From contig CAWCHK010000014.1 of assembly GCA_963795385.1 (NCBI GenBank), positions 558,001 through 622,000 of the forward strand: 64,000 bases of DNA. Reading direction: 5' to 3'. Each line of letters starts with the position of its first letter. Within the stretch, counting starts at the first letter, position 1. This document shows positions 1 to 9,777 of the stretch, piece by piece. The stretch comes from CAVURS01 sp963795385. GTDB taxonomy: Bacteria > Actinomycetota > Actinomycetes > Actinomycetales > CAVURS01. Below the pieces are notes generated by a model, which saw nothing but the letters and a program-made list of their open reading frames with translations, made no database searches and had not been told where the DNA came from. Both the position numbers and the translations under genes were made by a program.

Positions 1-753
1 CTGGGGCAGGTCGAGGCTCGCCGGTCCGGGGATCTGGCTGGACTCGGAGTACTTGCCCGAGGAGAGCGCTGCGGCCGCGGTCACGAGCTTGAACACCGAC
101 CCGGGCGGGTAGAGCCGCCCGGCGATGGCCCGGTTGTCCAGGGGGCGAGAGCTGTTGGTGGTCAACGACTTCCAGGCCTTGGTGCTGTCACTGAGCTTGT
201 GGGTGGCCAGGAGCGAGGGGTCGTAGTCGGGGTGGCTGACCATCGCGAGGATGGCGCCGGTCTTGGGGTTCAGCGCGACCACCGCGCCGCGCTGGCTGCC
301 GAGCGCGTCGTCAGCCGCGCGCTGCGCCGCAGCGTTGATGGTGAGCTGGACCGACGCACCGGCAGGGGGCTTGCCGGTCACCAGGTCCATCATCCGGCGG
401 TAGAACAACGCGTCCGAGGAGCCGGAGAGCAGCGAGTCCTGGCTGCCCTCGATGCCGCCACCCGCGCCGTACACGAAGGAGTAGTAGCCCGTGACGTGGG
501 AGTAGAGCCGGCTCTGCGGGTAGGTCCGCTGGAACTTGTACTCGTCCTTGCTGGGCACCGATCGCGCGACCGGCGTCGACCCGACGAGGATCGCGCCGCG
601 GTCGCGGCTGAACGTCGCGAGGAGCGTACGGCGGTTGCCGGGCTTGTCCTGCAACGTCTTCGCGTTGACGAACTGCACCCAGGTGAGGGAGCCCAGCAGC
701 AGCGCGAAGAGCAGGCTCACGACCAGGGACAGCCGGCGGACGGGCGAGTTCAT
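1..753 (-). CDS. pbpA: Penicillin-binding protein 2-type transpeptidase PbpA (C-terminus cut by window edge)
   Basis: This gene encodes a class B penicillin-binding protein that cross-links peptidoglycan outside the membrane. About 251 residues are visible from an ATG at 751-753. They show an N-terminal membrane anchor (residues about 8-25, SLVVSLLFALLLGSL), a non-catalytic region with GAILAM, and the active-site serine motif PPGSVFKLV near residue 221, where S-x-x-K supplies the acylated serine. The SxN and KTG motifs would lie beyond the window. The ATG overlaps the stop of rodA in an ATGA arrangement, so the two are translationally coupled. The order pbpA, rodA, PP2C, fhaB, fhaA matches the actinobacterial growth and division operon, which usually continues with pknA and pknB. 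Confidence 0.95.
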   Translation of the reverse strand, partial: MNSPVRRLSLVVSLLFALLLGSLTWVQFVNAKTLQDKPGNRRTLLATFSRDRGAILVGSTPVARSVPSKDEYKFQRTYPQSRLYSHVTGYYSFVYGAGGGIEGSQDSLLSGSSDALFYRRMMDLVTGKPPAGASVQLTINAAAQRAADDALGSQRGAVVALNPKTGAILAMVSHPDYDPSLLATHKLSDSTKAWKSLTTNSSRPLDNRAIAGRLYPPGSVFKLVTAAAALSSGKYSESSQIPGPASLDLPQ

Positions 754-2146
754 CGGACCCTCACCACCTGGGTCGCCTCGTCGCCGATCGGCAGCGGCAG
801 CGCCTCGGGCGCCGGCCGTCGGGCGTGGTCACTGATTCGCAGCAGCAGCGCGATGATCGACCAGTTGGCCAGCAGCGACGACCCGCCGTGCGACAGGAAC
901 GGCATGGTCAGGCCGGTCAGCGGGATCAGCCGGGTCACGCCGCCGACGACCACGAAGCACTGCAGCGCAACGGAGAAGGCCAGCCCGGCCGCGAGCAGCT
1001 TGCCGAAGCCGTCACGTACGCCGATAGAGGTGCGCAGGCCGCGCTCCACGATCAGGCCGTAGACCAGGAGCAGGGCGAAGAGGCCAACCAGGCCCAGCTC
1101 CTCGCCGAACGCCGGCACGATGAAGTCGCTCTCGGCGAACGGGATCATCTGCGGGTGCCCCTGGCCGAGCCCGGCGCCGAACATCCCGCCGGCCGCCATG
1201 CCGTAGAGGCCCTGGACGACCTGGTAGCTGCCGCCGAAGGACTTGTTCAGCACCGCGGGGTCGAAGGCGTGCAGCCAGATCGCGACCCGGTCCTGCACGT
1301 GGCCGAACGCGAGGTACGCCGTGTAGGCCCCGGCGCAGAACAGGATCAGGCCGATGGCGATCCAGCTGCGTCGCTCGGTGGCGACGTAGAGCATCGCCAC
1401 GAACAGCCCGAAGAACAGCAGGCTCGAGCCGAGGTCGTGCTCGAAGACGAGGACGCCGAGGCTCGCCAGCCAGGCGACGATGATCGGCCCGAGGTCACGG
1501 CCGCGGGGCAGGGCGATGCCGAGGAACCGTGGTCCCACCAGCGAGAGCACGTCGCGATGCGTCACGAGATAGCCGGCGAAGAAGATGGCCAGCATGATCT
1601 TCGCGATCTCGCCGGGCTGAAAGCTCAACGGCCCCAACACGATCCAGATCCGCGAGCCGTTGATCGTGCGACCGAGCACTGGCGCCAGCGGCAGCACCAG
1701 CAGCGCCAGGCCGACGAGCATGGCGGTGTAGGTGTAGCGGCGCAGCACCCGGTGGTCCTTCACCACGAGGATCACCGCGACGGCACCGACGACGGCGATG
1801 GCGCTCCACACCAGTTGGCGCAGGGCGTACGCGTCGGCGCCGGAGCGAGTCGCCGGGTGGGCCAGGTCGATCCGGTGGATCATCACCAGGCCGAGGCCGT
1901 TGAGCAGCGTCGCCGCCGGCAGCAGCACCGGGTCGGCGTACCTCGCCTTGAACCGCAGCACGACGTGCAGGCCTCCGGAGAGGACCAGCAGCCCGGCGCC
2001 GTAGGACAGCAGGTCGGGCGGAATCTCGTCCTGCATCGCCATGCCGACCGCGGCGTAGGCCAGCAGCACGATGCCGATCGCCAGCAGCAGCAGGGCCAGC
2101 TCGACCCCGCGCCGGGAGCGGGGTGCGACGGGGATCACGGTGGACA

Positions 2147-2147
<1 letters not shown>
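750..2147 (-). CDS. rodA: SEDS-family peptidoglycan glycosyltransferase RodA/FtsW
   Basis: This is a 465-residue polytopic membrane protein of the SEDS family, which polymerises lipid II into glycan strands and partners with class B PBPs such as the PbpA encoded next to it. About ten hydrophobic segments are visible. Family motifs include QPGEIAKI in the middle of the protein and the C-terminal LTGLTMPFLSHGGSS signature. An in-frame upstream extension through the phosphatase gene is a GC-rich artefact. I chose the ATG at 2145-2147 because it overlaps the PP2C stop by one base (TGATG), consistent with translational coupling. The protein lies in the cytoplasmic membrane. RodA rather than FtsW is inferred from the pbpA-adjacent position. 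Confidence 0.95.
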
Positions 2148-3565
<1,418 letters not shown>

Positions 3566-3571
3566 CGGCCG

Positions 3572-4078
3572 CTACTTCCGCAGCTCGAGGACGGTCTGCC
3601 CGACCCGCAGGGTCGAGCCGACGGCGAGCGCGGTCGGCCCCGAGACGCGCTCGCGGCCGAGGAACGTCCCGTTGGTCGAGCCGAGATCCTCGACGTACCA
3701 ACGGCCGCCGTCGGGATAGATCCGCGCGTGACGGCCCGAGGCGTAGTCGTCATCGAGGACCAGCGTCGCCTCGGGGTTGCGCCCGACCAGGATCTGCGCG
3801 GTCGACAGGTTGATCGTGGTGCCGGCCAGCGAGCCCTCGGTCACGACCAGGCTGTGCGGGGTGTTGCGCCCGAAGCCCGGGCCGGCCGGCTCGGCCGGGA
3901 TGCTGGCACCCGCCGCCGGTGCCGCCTCCGGGGTCGGCCGACGGCGGGCCCGCGAGCCGCGGGAGCGGACCTGGGTGCCGTAGATGTCCGTCCGGATCAC
4001 CGCGACGACGGAGAGGACGAAGAGCCACAGCGCGGCCAGGAGGCCGATGCGGACGACGGTGAGGGTGAGCTCGCTCAT
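3572..4078 (-). CDS. fhaB: FHA-domain membrane protein FhaB (FipA)
   Basis: This 168-residue protein has one N-terminal transmembrane helix (about residues 10-28) and a C-terminal forkhead-associated domain (about residues 75-165). The FHA phosphothreonine-binding signatures are present: a GRNPEA turn, SGRHARI and DLGSTNGTF. In actinobacteria FhaB binds kinase-phosphorylated partners and links Ser/Thr phosphorylation to septal and wall synthesis. It lies between fhaA (10-base gap) and pstP (6-base gap) in one minus-strand operon. The ATG at 4076-4078 places the membrane helix at the expected position. Confidence 0.93.
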   Translation of the reverse strand: MSELTLTVVRIGLLAALWLFVLSVVAVIRTDIYGTQVRSRGSRARRRPTPEAAPAAGASIPAEPAGPGFGRNTPHSLVVTEGSLAGTTINLSTAQILVGRNPEATLVLDDDYASGRHARIYPDGGRWYVEDLGSTNGTFLGRERVSGPTALAVGSTLRVGQTVLELRK

Positions 4079-4088
4079 GTCCCGGGGT

Positions 4089-4949
4089 TCAGCGCTCCCC
4101 GCTGCGGAAGGTCAGCCGGGTCCGGCCCATCGTGATCGCGTTGCCCTCGCTCAGCACGGCCCCCGTGACCCGGCCGCCGTCGATGAAGGTGCCGTTGGTG
4201 GACCCCAGGTCGCGCAGGTGCGCCACCAGCCGCGGCCCGTCGGTCGTGACCCGGACCTCGGCGTGCCGCCGCGACACCCCGGGGTCGTCGAGGACCACGT
4301 CGGCGTCGTCGCCGCGGCCCACGACGGTCACCGGGCCGAGCAGCGGGTAGGCGTGCCCGTCGACGTCGAGCCAGGGCCGGCGTACGGCGGGGATGTGCTG
4401 GGCGGGCGGCGGCGGCGCCTGGGCGGCCGAGGGGTGCTGAGGCTGCTGAGGGTGCTGGGGGAACGGCGCCGGGACGGGGACCACCGGTGGCGGGACGGGA
4501 GCCGACGGCATCGGCGCCGCCGCGGCCGGCTGGGGCGTGGGCCGAGCGGGCGCCGGAGCGGGAGCTGCGGCGGCCGGGGCGCGGACGCTGGCCGTGCGGA
4601 CCTGGAACACCCCGGTGTCCAGGCCCTCGCGCTCCTCGAAGCCGACCGAGACGGGGCCGGGGAAGGCGTACTGCTGGGCGTCGGCATGCTCGGAGACGTT
4701 GGCCACGAGCTCGTCGCTCAGGACGTCGGCGTACTCGGTGATCCGGCCGTAGTCGCTCGGGCCGAGCTCGACGACGAAGGAGTTGGGCACGAGGGTGCGG
4801 CCGCGGCCGACGACCGCGGCCCGGTCGTCCATCGCCCGGCGCAGCGCGCTGGCGATCTCGACCGGCTGGACCTCGCTCTTGAAGGCGCGGGCGAAGGCGC
4901 CGTTGACGGCCTTCTCGATCCCGCGTTCGAAGCGGTCGAGGACACCCAT
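4089..4949 (-). CDS. fhaA: FhaA: DUF3662 plus FHA-domain signalling protein
   Basis: This 286-residue cytoplasmic protein has an N-terminal DUF3662 domain (about residues 1-120, beginning MGVLDRFERGIEKAVNGAF), a Pro/Ala-rich linker (about 130-185) and a C-terminal FHA domain with VVGRGDDADVVL, VSRRHAEV and DLGSTNGTF. FhaA homologues bind the phosphorylated pseudokinase domain of MviN/MurJ-type proteins and restrain peptidoglycan precursor export. The start at 4947-4949 is supported by a strong ribosome site (GGAGG about six bases upstream) and by the family N-terminus; an upstream extension of 27 residues is not conserved-looking. It is the first gene of the minus-strand operon running to pbpA. 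Confidence 0.94.
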   Translation of the reverse strand: MGVLDRFERGIEKAVNGAFARAFKSEVQPVEIASALRRAMDDRAAVVGRGRTLVPNSFVVELGPSDYGRITEYADVLSDELVANVSEHADAQQYAFPGPVSVGFEEREGLDTGVFQVRTASVRAPAAAAPAPAPARPTPQPAAAAPMPSAPVPPPVVPVPAPFPQHPQQPQHPSAAQAPPPPAQHIPAVRRPWLDVDGHAYPLLGPVTVVGRGDDADVVLDDPGVSRRHAEVRVTTDGPRLVAHLRDLGSTNGTFIDGGRVTGAVLSEGNAITMGRTRLTFRSGER

Positions 4950-5177
4950 CCGGCACCTCCTCTCCTCGTGTCTCTCCTCGTCCCCCGTCCGTCGGGAGCC
5001 GGGACCGGAGCCGTGGCACGCTGATGGCACCGTCCGGTGCCTGACGGCGCTGTGGGCAAGCCTAACGGCGTACGGCGGGAGCAGCCCTGCGTGCTAGCCT
5101 CGTCCGCGGCTTTCCACACCGGATTTACACGACGTCCCGACACTGTCTGCGGGCCGTCCCGGGCTGGTGGGAGCCGA

Positions 5178-5261
5178 GCGCGAGTGGCGGAATAGGCAGA
5201 CGCGCACGGTTCAGGTCCGTGTGCCCGAAAGGGCGTGGGGGTTCAACTCCCCCCTCGCGCA
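5178..5261 (+). tRNA. tRNA-Leu, anticodon CAG
   Basis: The sequence folds as an 84-nt type II tRNA. The acceptor arms GCGCGAG (5178-5184) and CTCGCGC (5254-5260) pair perfectly. An anticodon stem CACGG/CCGTG encloses the loop TTCAGGT, giving anticodon CAG at 5212-5214 (decodes CUG). A short variable arm (GCCC-GAAA-GGGC) and a T arm (GGGGG-TTCAACT-CCCCC) follow. The terminal CCA is not encoded. No second tRNA is adjacent. Confidence 0.97.
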
Positions 5262-5326
5262 CAGTTGCAGTCGTCCGGTGCAGGGCACTGCTCAGGCCCC
5301 CGCACACCCGAGGATCCTGGCTCGAC

Positions 5327-6124
5327 TCAGCGGATCCGGGCGAGGGTCGTGCGGGCCAGCTGCTCCACCCGCGGCTGGCTGCCCGGGTTGTCGAAGGTCC
5401 CCTCGGCCACCGTGATCAGGGTGTGCCCGGAGCGGACAAGCTCGATCAGCAGCTCGATCCGGTGACCCTGGCTGACACCGACGACGCGCAGGCCGAGGGA
5501 CTCGTCGCCGAGCGGTGCCACCGGCACGACCGACAGCTCGTCCCGCACCTTCGTCCCGGTGTCGACCTCGTCGTACGCCGGGCACTTGGCGATCGCGGCC
5601 CGGACCGACCGCAAGTACGACGAAGGGTAGGGCGCCCTGAACGAGTAGATCGTGACGCCGTCGAACGGTCCCTGCTGGCTGCCGATGAAGTCGACCGCGC
5701 CCTTGGCCACCGGCGTCCCCGCGAAGTTGAAGTTCTCGGTCACGTGGTTGGCCCGCGTGCACGAGGCCGGTGTGACCGGGTCGGTCGTGCGCACGCCGAA
5801 GCCGCCGGTGATCGGCGCGCCCTTGCTCAGCCCCCAGCCGGTCGGGAGGTCCTTCAGGGTCGGCAGCGCGGCCTTGACCTGGGCGGTGGTCAGGGCGCCG
5901 GAGCCGGTGGGCGCAGCGCCGGCCGACGCCGACGCCGACGACGTCGACCCCGACGCGGACGGCGAGGACGAAGGGCTCGCGGACGGCGGGCTCGCCCCGG
6001 CCCCTGCTCTTCCGCCCCCGGACGAGCCCCCGCAGGCCGCCACTGCGAGCCCAACCGCGAGTGCAACCGCGAGCGCGGCGGCCGTCGCGGAGCCGACCGA
6101 CGAACGAGAACGACTGCAGCGCAA
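5327..6124 (-). CDS. Predicted lipoprotein of unknown function
   Basis: This is a 265-residue secreted lipoprotein. It starts at an unusual TTG (6122-6124) preceded by GAAGGA six bases upstream; no ATG or GTG gives a signal peptide in this frame. A hydrophobic signal segment ends in the lipobox LAVAAC near residue 32. A low-complexity Ser/Ala/Pro linker (about 40-75) precedes a globular domain containing LPTLKDLPTGWG and a later CPAYDEV segment. The architecture resembles ligand- or wall-sensing lipoproteins of actinobacteria, but the domain was not recognised. It follows the KdpE-like regulator by 14 bases in the same direction, so it is probably cotranscribed with the two-component genes. 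Confidence 0.8.
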   Translation of the reverse strand: MRCSRSRSSVGSATAAALAVALAVGLAVAACGGSSGGGRAGAGASPPSASPSSSPSASGSTSSASASAGAAPTGSGALTTAQVKAALPTLKDLPTGWGLSKGAPITGGFGVRTTDPVTPASCTRANHVTENFNFAGTPVAKGAVDFIGSQQGPFDGVTIYSFRAPYPSSYLRSVRAAIAKCPAYDEVDTGTKVRDELSVVPVAPLGDESLGLRVVGVSQGHRIELLIELVRSGHTLITVAEGTFDNPGSQPRVEQLARTTLARIR

Positions 6125-6138
6125 TGGATTTCCTTCAG

Positions 6139-6816
6139 TCAGGGTTCGAACCGGTAGCCCACGCCGGGCTCGGTGATCAGGTGCCGCGGCTGGGTCGGGT
6201 CGGTCTCCAGCTTGTGCCGCAGCTGCGACATGTAGACCCGCAGGTAGTTCGTCTCGGTGCCGTACGCCGGTCCCCACACCTCCTGGAGGAGCTGGCGCCG
6301 CCGGACCAGCTGGCCGGGGTGCCGGACGAGGACCTCGAGCAGGTGCCACTCGGTCGGCGTCAGCTTGACGTCGCCGGCCTCGGTCGTGACCCGGTGGGCG
6401 CGCAGGTCGACGGTGAACGCGCCGGCCTCGACGACGGCCTCGCCCGCGTCGTCGCCGACCGATCGTCGCAGCGCCGCCCGGACCCGGGCCAGCAGCTCCT
6501 CCATGCCGAACGGCTTGGTGACGTAGTCGTCGGCGCCCGCGTCCAGCGCGGCGACCTTCTGCTCCTGCTCGTGCCGGGCCGACAGCACGAGGATCGGCGC
6601 GGTCATCCACTCGCGCAGCCCGCGGACCACCTCCACGCCGTCGAGGTCCGGCAGCCCGAGGTCGAGCACCACCAGGTCCGGCGGGCGGGACTGGGCCGCG
6701 CGCAGGCCGCCGCGGCCGGTGGCCGAGACCTCGACCTCGTACCCGTGACCGCGCAGGTTGATCGCCAGCGCGCGGGTCAGGCCGACGGCGTCGTCGACGA
6801 CGAGGATCAGGCTCAC
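6139..6816 (-). CDS. KdpE-like OmpR-family response regulator
   Basis: This 225-residue regulator has a receiver domain (residues about 1-115) with the phosphoacceptor Asp in VVLDLGLPDLDG and the conserved Lys in YVTKPFGMEELLARVRAAL. A winged-helix DNA-binding domain occupies about residues 125-225 (LTPTEWHLLEVLVRHPG, LRVYMSQLRHKLE, GVGYRFEP). The C-terminal half resembles KdpE. The GTG start (6814-6816) overlaps the stop of the sensor kinase gene in a GTGA arrangement, so the kinase is its partner. No kdpFABC potassium ATPase genes are present here. The gene just downstream is a lipoprotein, a possible accessory or target. Confidence 0.92.
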   Translation of the reverse strand: MSLILVVDDAVGLTRALAINLRGHGYEVEVSATGRGGLRAAQSRPPDLVVLDLGLPDLDGVEVVRGLREWMTAPILVLSARHEQEQKVAALDAGADDYVTKPFGMEELLARVRAALRRSVGDDAGEAVVEAGAFTVDLRAHRVTTEAGDVKLTPTEWHLLEVLVRHPGQLVRRRQLLQEVWGPAYGTETNYLRVYMSQLRHKLETDPTQPRHLITEPGVGYRFEP

Positions 6817-7889
6817 GCCGGCCCCGTCCGCAGCGCGGCGGCGGCCGCGACCCCGGCGTCCGACCGGGGCAGGGCGACGGTCATCGTCAGCCCGCCACCC
6901 GGCGTCCGCGACGGCGTGAGCGTCCCGTCCATGGCGGCCGTGAAGCCCCGGGCGATGGCCAGGCCCAGGCCGACGCCGCTGGCGGTGCTGCGGTCGTGCA
7001 GCCGCTGGAACGGGACGAAGATCCGGTCCCAGTCGGCCTCGCTCACACCGGCCCCGTGGTCGACCACGGCCAGCCGGACCGTCGCGTCGTCGCCCACCGC
7101 CTGCACCGCGATGCGGGCACCGGGCGGGGAGTACCGGTGGGCGTTGTCGATCAGGTTGGCGACCACCCGCTCCAGCAGGCCCGCGTCGGCGACCGCCATC
7201 GGCAGGTCGTCGGCCACCTCGTTGCTGACCTCGGTGTACGGCCGCTCGATCAAGGCCCGCGCCACGACCTCGTCCAGTGCGACGGGCTGCAGGTCGACGC
7301 TCAGCACGCCTGCCTGCAGCCGGCTGAGGTCGAGCAGGTTGGCGATCAGGTCGGTCAACAGGTCGGTCGAGCCCTCGATGCCGGCGAGCAGCTCGGCCCG
7401 GTCGGCCGGCTCGAGCGGCAGGCCCGGCTGGCGCAGGGTCGTGACCGCCGCCTTGATCTCGGCCAGTGGCGTCCGCAGGTCATGGCCCACCGCCGCGAGC
7501 AGGGCCGAGCGCAGCCGGTCGACCTCGTCCAGCTCGCGGGCGGCCGCCTGCCGGCGGGCGGCCAGCTCGACCAGCCCGCTGACGGTGACCGAGACCAGGA
7601 GGAAGACGACCAGCTCGACCACGCTGTCCCGGCCGTCGACCGCGAGCGTCCGGTACGGCGGCGTGAGGAAGTAGTTGGCCAGCAGGAACGACGCCAGGGC
7701 GGCGACCAGGCCGACCACGAGACCGCCGACCACAGACAGGACCACGGCGGCGAGCAGGTAGATCAGCAGCAGGCTGCCCAGCGCCAGGTCGCCGCGGAGA
7801 GCGACCAGCACCGTGGTCAGGCTCGGCAGAAGGATGACGGCGAGGGCCAGCCCGGTCAGCTGGCGCCGCGAGGTGAGCCCGGTCGTCAC
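6813..7889 (-). CDS. Short KdpD-like sensor histidine kinase (DUF4118 + HisKA + HATPase)
   Basis: This 358-residue membrane kinase has about four N-terminal transmembrane helices (residues 12-110) matching the DUF4118 membrane part of KdpD. A dimerisation domain carries the phospho-acceptor His in VGHDLRTPLAEIK (about residue 150). The ATPase domain has N-box NLIDNAHRYSP, G1 VDHGAGVS and G2 GVGLGLAI. The large cytoplasmic N-terminal KdpD and UspA-like domains of canonical KdpD are absent: the length is about 360 rather than about 900 residues. It starts at GTG 7887-7889. Its signal is not evident because no Kdp pump is nearby. Confidence 0.9.
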   Translation of the reverse strand: MTTGLTSRRQLTGLALAVILLPSLTTVLVALRGDLALGSLLLIYLLAAVVLSVVGGLVVGLVAALASFLLANYFLTPPYRTLAVDGRDSVVELVVFLLVSVTVSGLVELAARRQAAARELDEVDRLRSALLAAVGHDLRTPLAEIKAAVTTLRQPGLPLEPADRAELLAGIEGSTDLLTDLIANLLDLSRLQAGVLSVDLQPVALDEVVARALIERPYTEVSNEVADDLPMAVADAGLLERVVANLIDNAHRYSPPGARIAVQAVGDDATVRLAVVDHGAGVSEADWDRIFVPFQRLHDRSTASGVGLGLAIARGFTAAMDGTLTPSRTPGGGLTMTVALPRSDAGVAAAAALRTGPA

Positions 7890-7917
7890 GCCTCACTGTC
7901 TCGCAGCGGGCAGCCGA

Positions 7918-7948
7918 ACGGGCGCCCGGCGTGGTGCCGGGCGCCCGT
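7918..7948. terminator. Strong hairpin, probable terminator of the secreted-protein gene
   Basis: A perfect 13-bp stem (ACGGGCGCCCGGC paired with GCCGGGCGCCCGT) encloses the loop GTGGT. It extends by three further pairs past a one-base bulge. It lies just after the stop of the minus-strand secreted-protein gene (7981) and just before the kinase start (7889), so it should separate the two units. No U-tract is seen, as is common in high-GC actinobacteria. Confidence 0.75.
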
Positions 7949-7980
7949 CGGTTGGAGCGGAGTGCTGTCGAGGACCGACC

Positions 7981-8799
7981 TCAGCAGGTGACGGTCAGGT
8001 AGAACTGCCCGTCCGCTGCGGCGCCCGCCGTGTCCGCCACGGCCACGAAGACGCCGTCCGGGTCAAGGACTCGCGGCTCCACCTCGACGGCCTGGTCGAA
8101 GAAGTAGCTGTTGGCGTTGTACGTGCAGCCGGTCACGTTGCGGTCGAAGTCGACCTGGTACAACCCGGTGCCGAGGCGCGAGGCCGCGGTGACCCGCGAG
8201 CCGTGCACCAGGCCGCCGGATGCACTGACCACGGCCGACATGGGCGGCAGGTAGTAGCCCGAGACATCGATGACGACGTACGTGCTGTGCTGGGCCGATG
8301 CCACGGTGAACTGCCCGCTGGTCGGGAGGGTGACGACGCCGCCGTTGGCCAGCGCCTTGCTGTCGCGGTAGTTCATCCACGACGCGTTGGGGGCCGTCGT
8401 GCCGGCCGGGTAGACCTTGAGGTAGCCGTTGCCGGTACCGGCCGTCGTCACGATGTTGGCCTGGATCGCGGTGGCGGAGAAGGGAATCCCGCAGCCGGTG
8501 TTGGTGCCGCCCTGCGCGGAGAAGCCGAGGCTGCCCTCGGAGACGAACGTGCGCGGGTGGGAGGTCGAGATCCGGCCGCCGGTCTTGCGGGTGTCGACGA
8601 TCCGGCACGGCGTGATGGGGGTGAACTTCGACTCGGTGGTGGAGTCGATGGGCAGGAGCAGAGGCGCGCGCAGCGCCTTGGCCGAGGCCCGCGGCGCCGG
8701 CTGGTTGGTGCCGTTGGTGGCGGCGACGGCCGCCAGGCTTCCACCGGCCGAGAGCGCGAGGGCCACGGCCCCGATCATGATCTTGACTCTGGTTTTCAT
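7981..8799 (-). CDS. Secreted protein with PCRIVDTR-type motif, function unknown
   Basis: This is a 272-residue exported protein. The start at 8797-8799 has GAAGG about eight bases upstream, and the product begins MKTRVKIMIGAVALALSAGG with a signal peptide probably cleaved after the Ala-rich segment near residue 27. The mature part contains FTPITPCRIVDTRKTGGR, a motif shared by many extracellular beta-rich proteins of actinobacteria and acidobacteria, and a later STYVVIDVSGYYLPP segment. The C-terminal region with two Cys residues (VTGCTYN and YLTVTC) could form a disulfide. No catalytic site was recognised. The divergent neighbour is a LuxR-type regulator 169 bases away, which might control it. 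A strong hairpin follows the gene. Confidence 0.75.
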   Translation of the reverse strand: MKTRVKIMIGAVALALSAGGSLAAVAATNGTNQPAPRASAKALRAPLLLPIDSTTESKFTPITPCRIVDTRKTGGRISTSHPRTFVSEGSLGFSAQGGTNTGCGIPFSATAIQANIVTTAGTGNGYLKVYPAGTTAPNASWMNYRDSKALANGGVVTLPTSGQFTVASAQHSTYVVIDVSGYYLPPMSAVVSASGGLVHGSRVTAASRLGTGLYQVDFDRNVTGCTYNANSYFFDQAVEVEPRVLDPDGVFVAVADTAGAAADGQFYLTVTC

Positions 8800-8968
8800 G
8801 TGACACCTTCGTGGTCGTGAGCCCTCGTGCCGTGGTCGGCAGCGCGACACCAAGACGCGGCCAGCGGCGGCCTGATACGTCCGGCCGGAACGCCTGGCCC
8901 TCCCGGACGGTGTTCATGGTCACTTTGGGCTACCATTCGTCACAAGGGGCAACGTCGAGACCCATCTC

Positions 8969-9691
8969 ATGGCCGGAGACAACGTGTACGACGGCAACCG
9001 CCCCCTGTCCGTGCGCCCAGGTGGAGCCACAGCGATCGCTGACCGGCCCCCGGCGCGTGTCCTGGTCGCGGTCCAGCAGCGGATGCTGGCCGAGATCGTC
9101 GGGCACCGTCTGGACGCCGAGCCCGACGTCTCCGTGGTCGACGTCATCTGGGCCCAGACCGAGCTCGACGCGGCCGTCCGCCGGGTCCGCCCCGACGTGG
9201 TCCTGCTGGACCTGCGCCTCATCGACGGCGAGGTCGGGCTGGTCTGTCACGAGATCCACGACGCCGACCCCAACGCCCGCGTCGTCATCATCACCGGCCC
9301 GACCGGTGACCGGCACGTCATGGAGGCCGTCGAGGCCGGCTGCTCGTCCTTCGCCGCGTCGGACAAGTCGGACGAGGAGCTGCTGACCGCGGTGCGCTCG
9401 GCGTACGCGGGCGAGCCGCACCTGCATCCGGAGCTCGTCGCCGGCCTGGTGCAGCGCCTGGACCGGACCAACCGGCACGCCTCGGACGACCTGACCGCGC
9501 GCGAGCTCGAGGTGCTCGGCCTGCTGGCCGCAGGCCTCGGCAACGCGGCCCTGGCCGAGCGGCTGGGAGTCAGCATCAACACCGTGCGCCATCACGTGCA
9601 GAGCATCCTGACCAAACTCGGCGTGCACACGAAGCTGCAGGCAGTGACGACAGCGATGCGCGAGGGCCTGATCTCGCCCGACGCCCTCTAG
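8969..9691 (+). CDS. NarL/FixJ-type regulator with degenerate receiver domain
   Basis: This 240-residue protein has a receiver-like domain (about residues 28-145) and a LuxR-type helix-turn-helix (about 172-235; LTARELEVLGLLAAGLGNAALAERL is the start, INTVRHHVQSIL the recognition part). The receiver keeps a candidate phospho-Asp in VVLLDLRLIDGE. Where the acidic pair that binds Mg2+ is expected the sequence reads VLVAVQQRM, and the usual conserved Lys region reads SSFAASDKS. Phosphorylation may therefore be absent or non-canonical. No histidine kinase gene is adjacent. The start could also be a GTG at 8984; the ATG at 8969 lacks a strong ribosome site. Confidence 0.85.
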   Translation: MAGDNVYDGNRPLSVRPGGATAIADRPPARVLVAVQQRMLAEIVGHRLDAEPDVSVVDVIWAQTELDAAVRRVRPDVVLLDLRLIDGEVGLVCHEIHDADPNARVVIITGPTGDRHVMEAVEAGCSSFAASDKSDEELLTAVRSAYAGEPHLHPELVAGLVQRLDRTNRHASDDLTARELEVLGLLAAGLGNAALAERLGVSINTVRHHVQSILTKLGVHTKLQAVTTAMREGLISPDAL

Positions 9692-9726
9692 CCAGGTCGG
9701 CGGGATCACGGCTCTCCCTGCCCAAA

Positions 9727-9739
9727 ACCGCTGCGCGGT
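9727..9739. terminator. Small hairpin after the LuxR-type gene
   Basis: ACCGC-TGC-GCGGT forms a 5-bp stem with a 3-nt loop, followed by GGTTTGATT. It lies in the 86-base gap between the regulator and the hydrolase genes. It is a weak terminator candidate only. Confidence 0.35.
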
Positions 9740-9777
9740 GGTTTGATTCGCCCAGGCTCCAGCAAAGGGCGTGACCC

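Noticed and set aside
5125..5307. Minus-strand reading frame of 60 codons over the tRNA
   Set aside because: It is the antisense shadow of tRNA-Leu; the product ending in GVEPPRPFGHTDLNRARLP is a known type of false protein from such genes.
6139..7889. Potassium-responsive Kdp operon
   Set aside because: The regulator pair resembles KdpDE but there are no kdpFABC genes, and the kinase lacks the large N-terminal sensor region.
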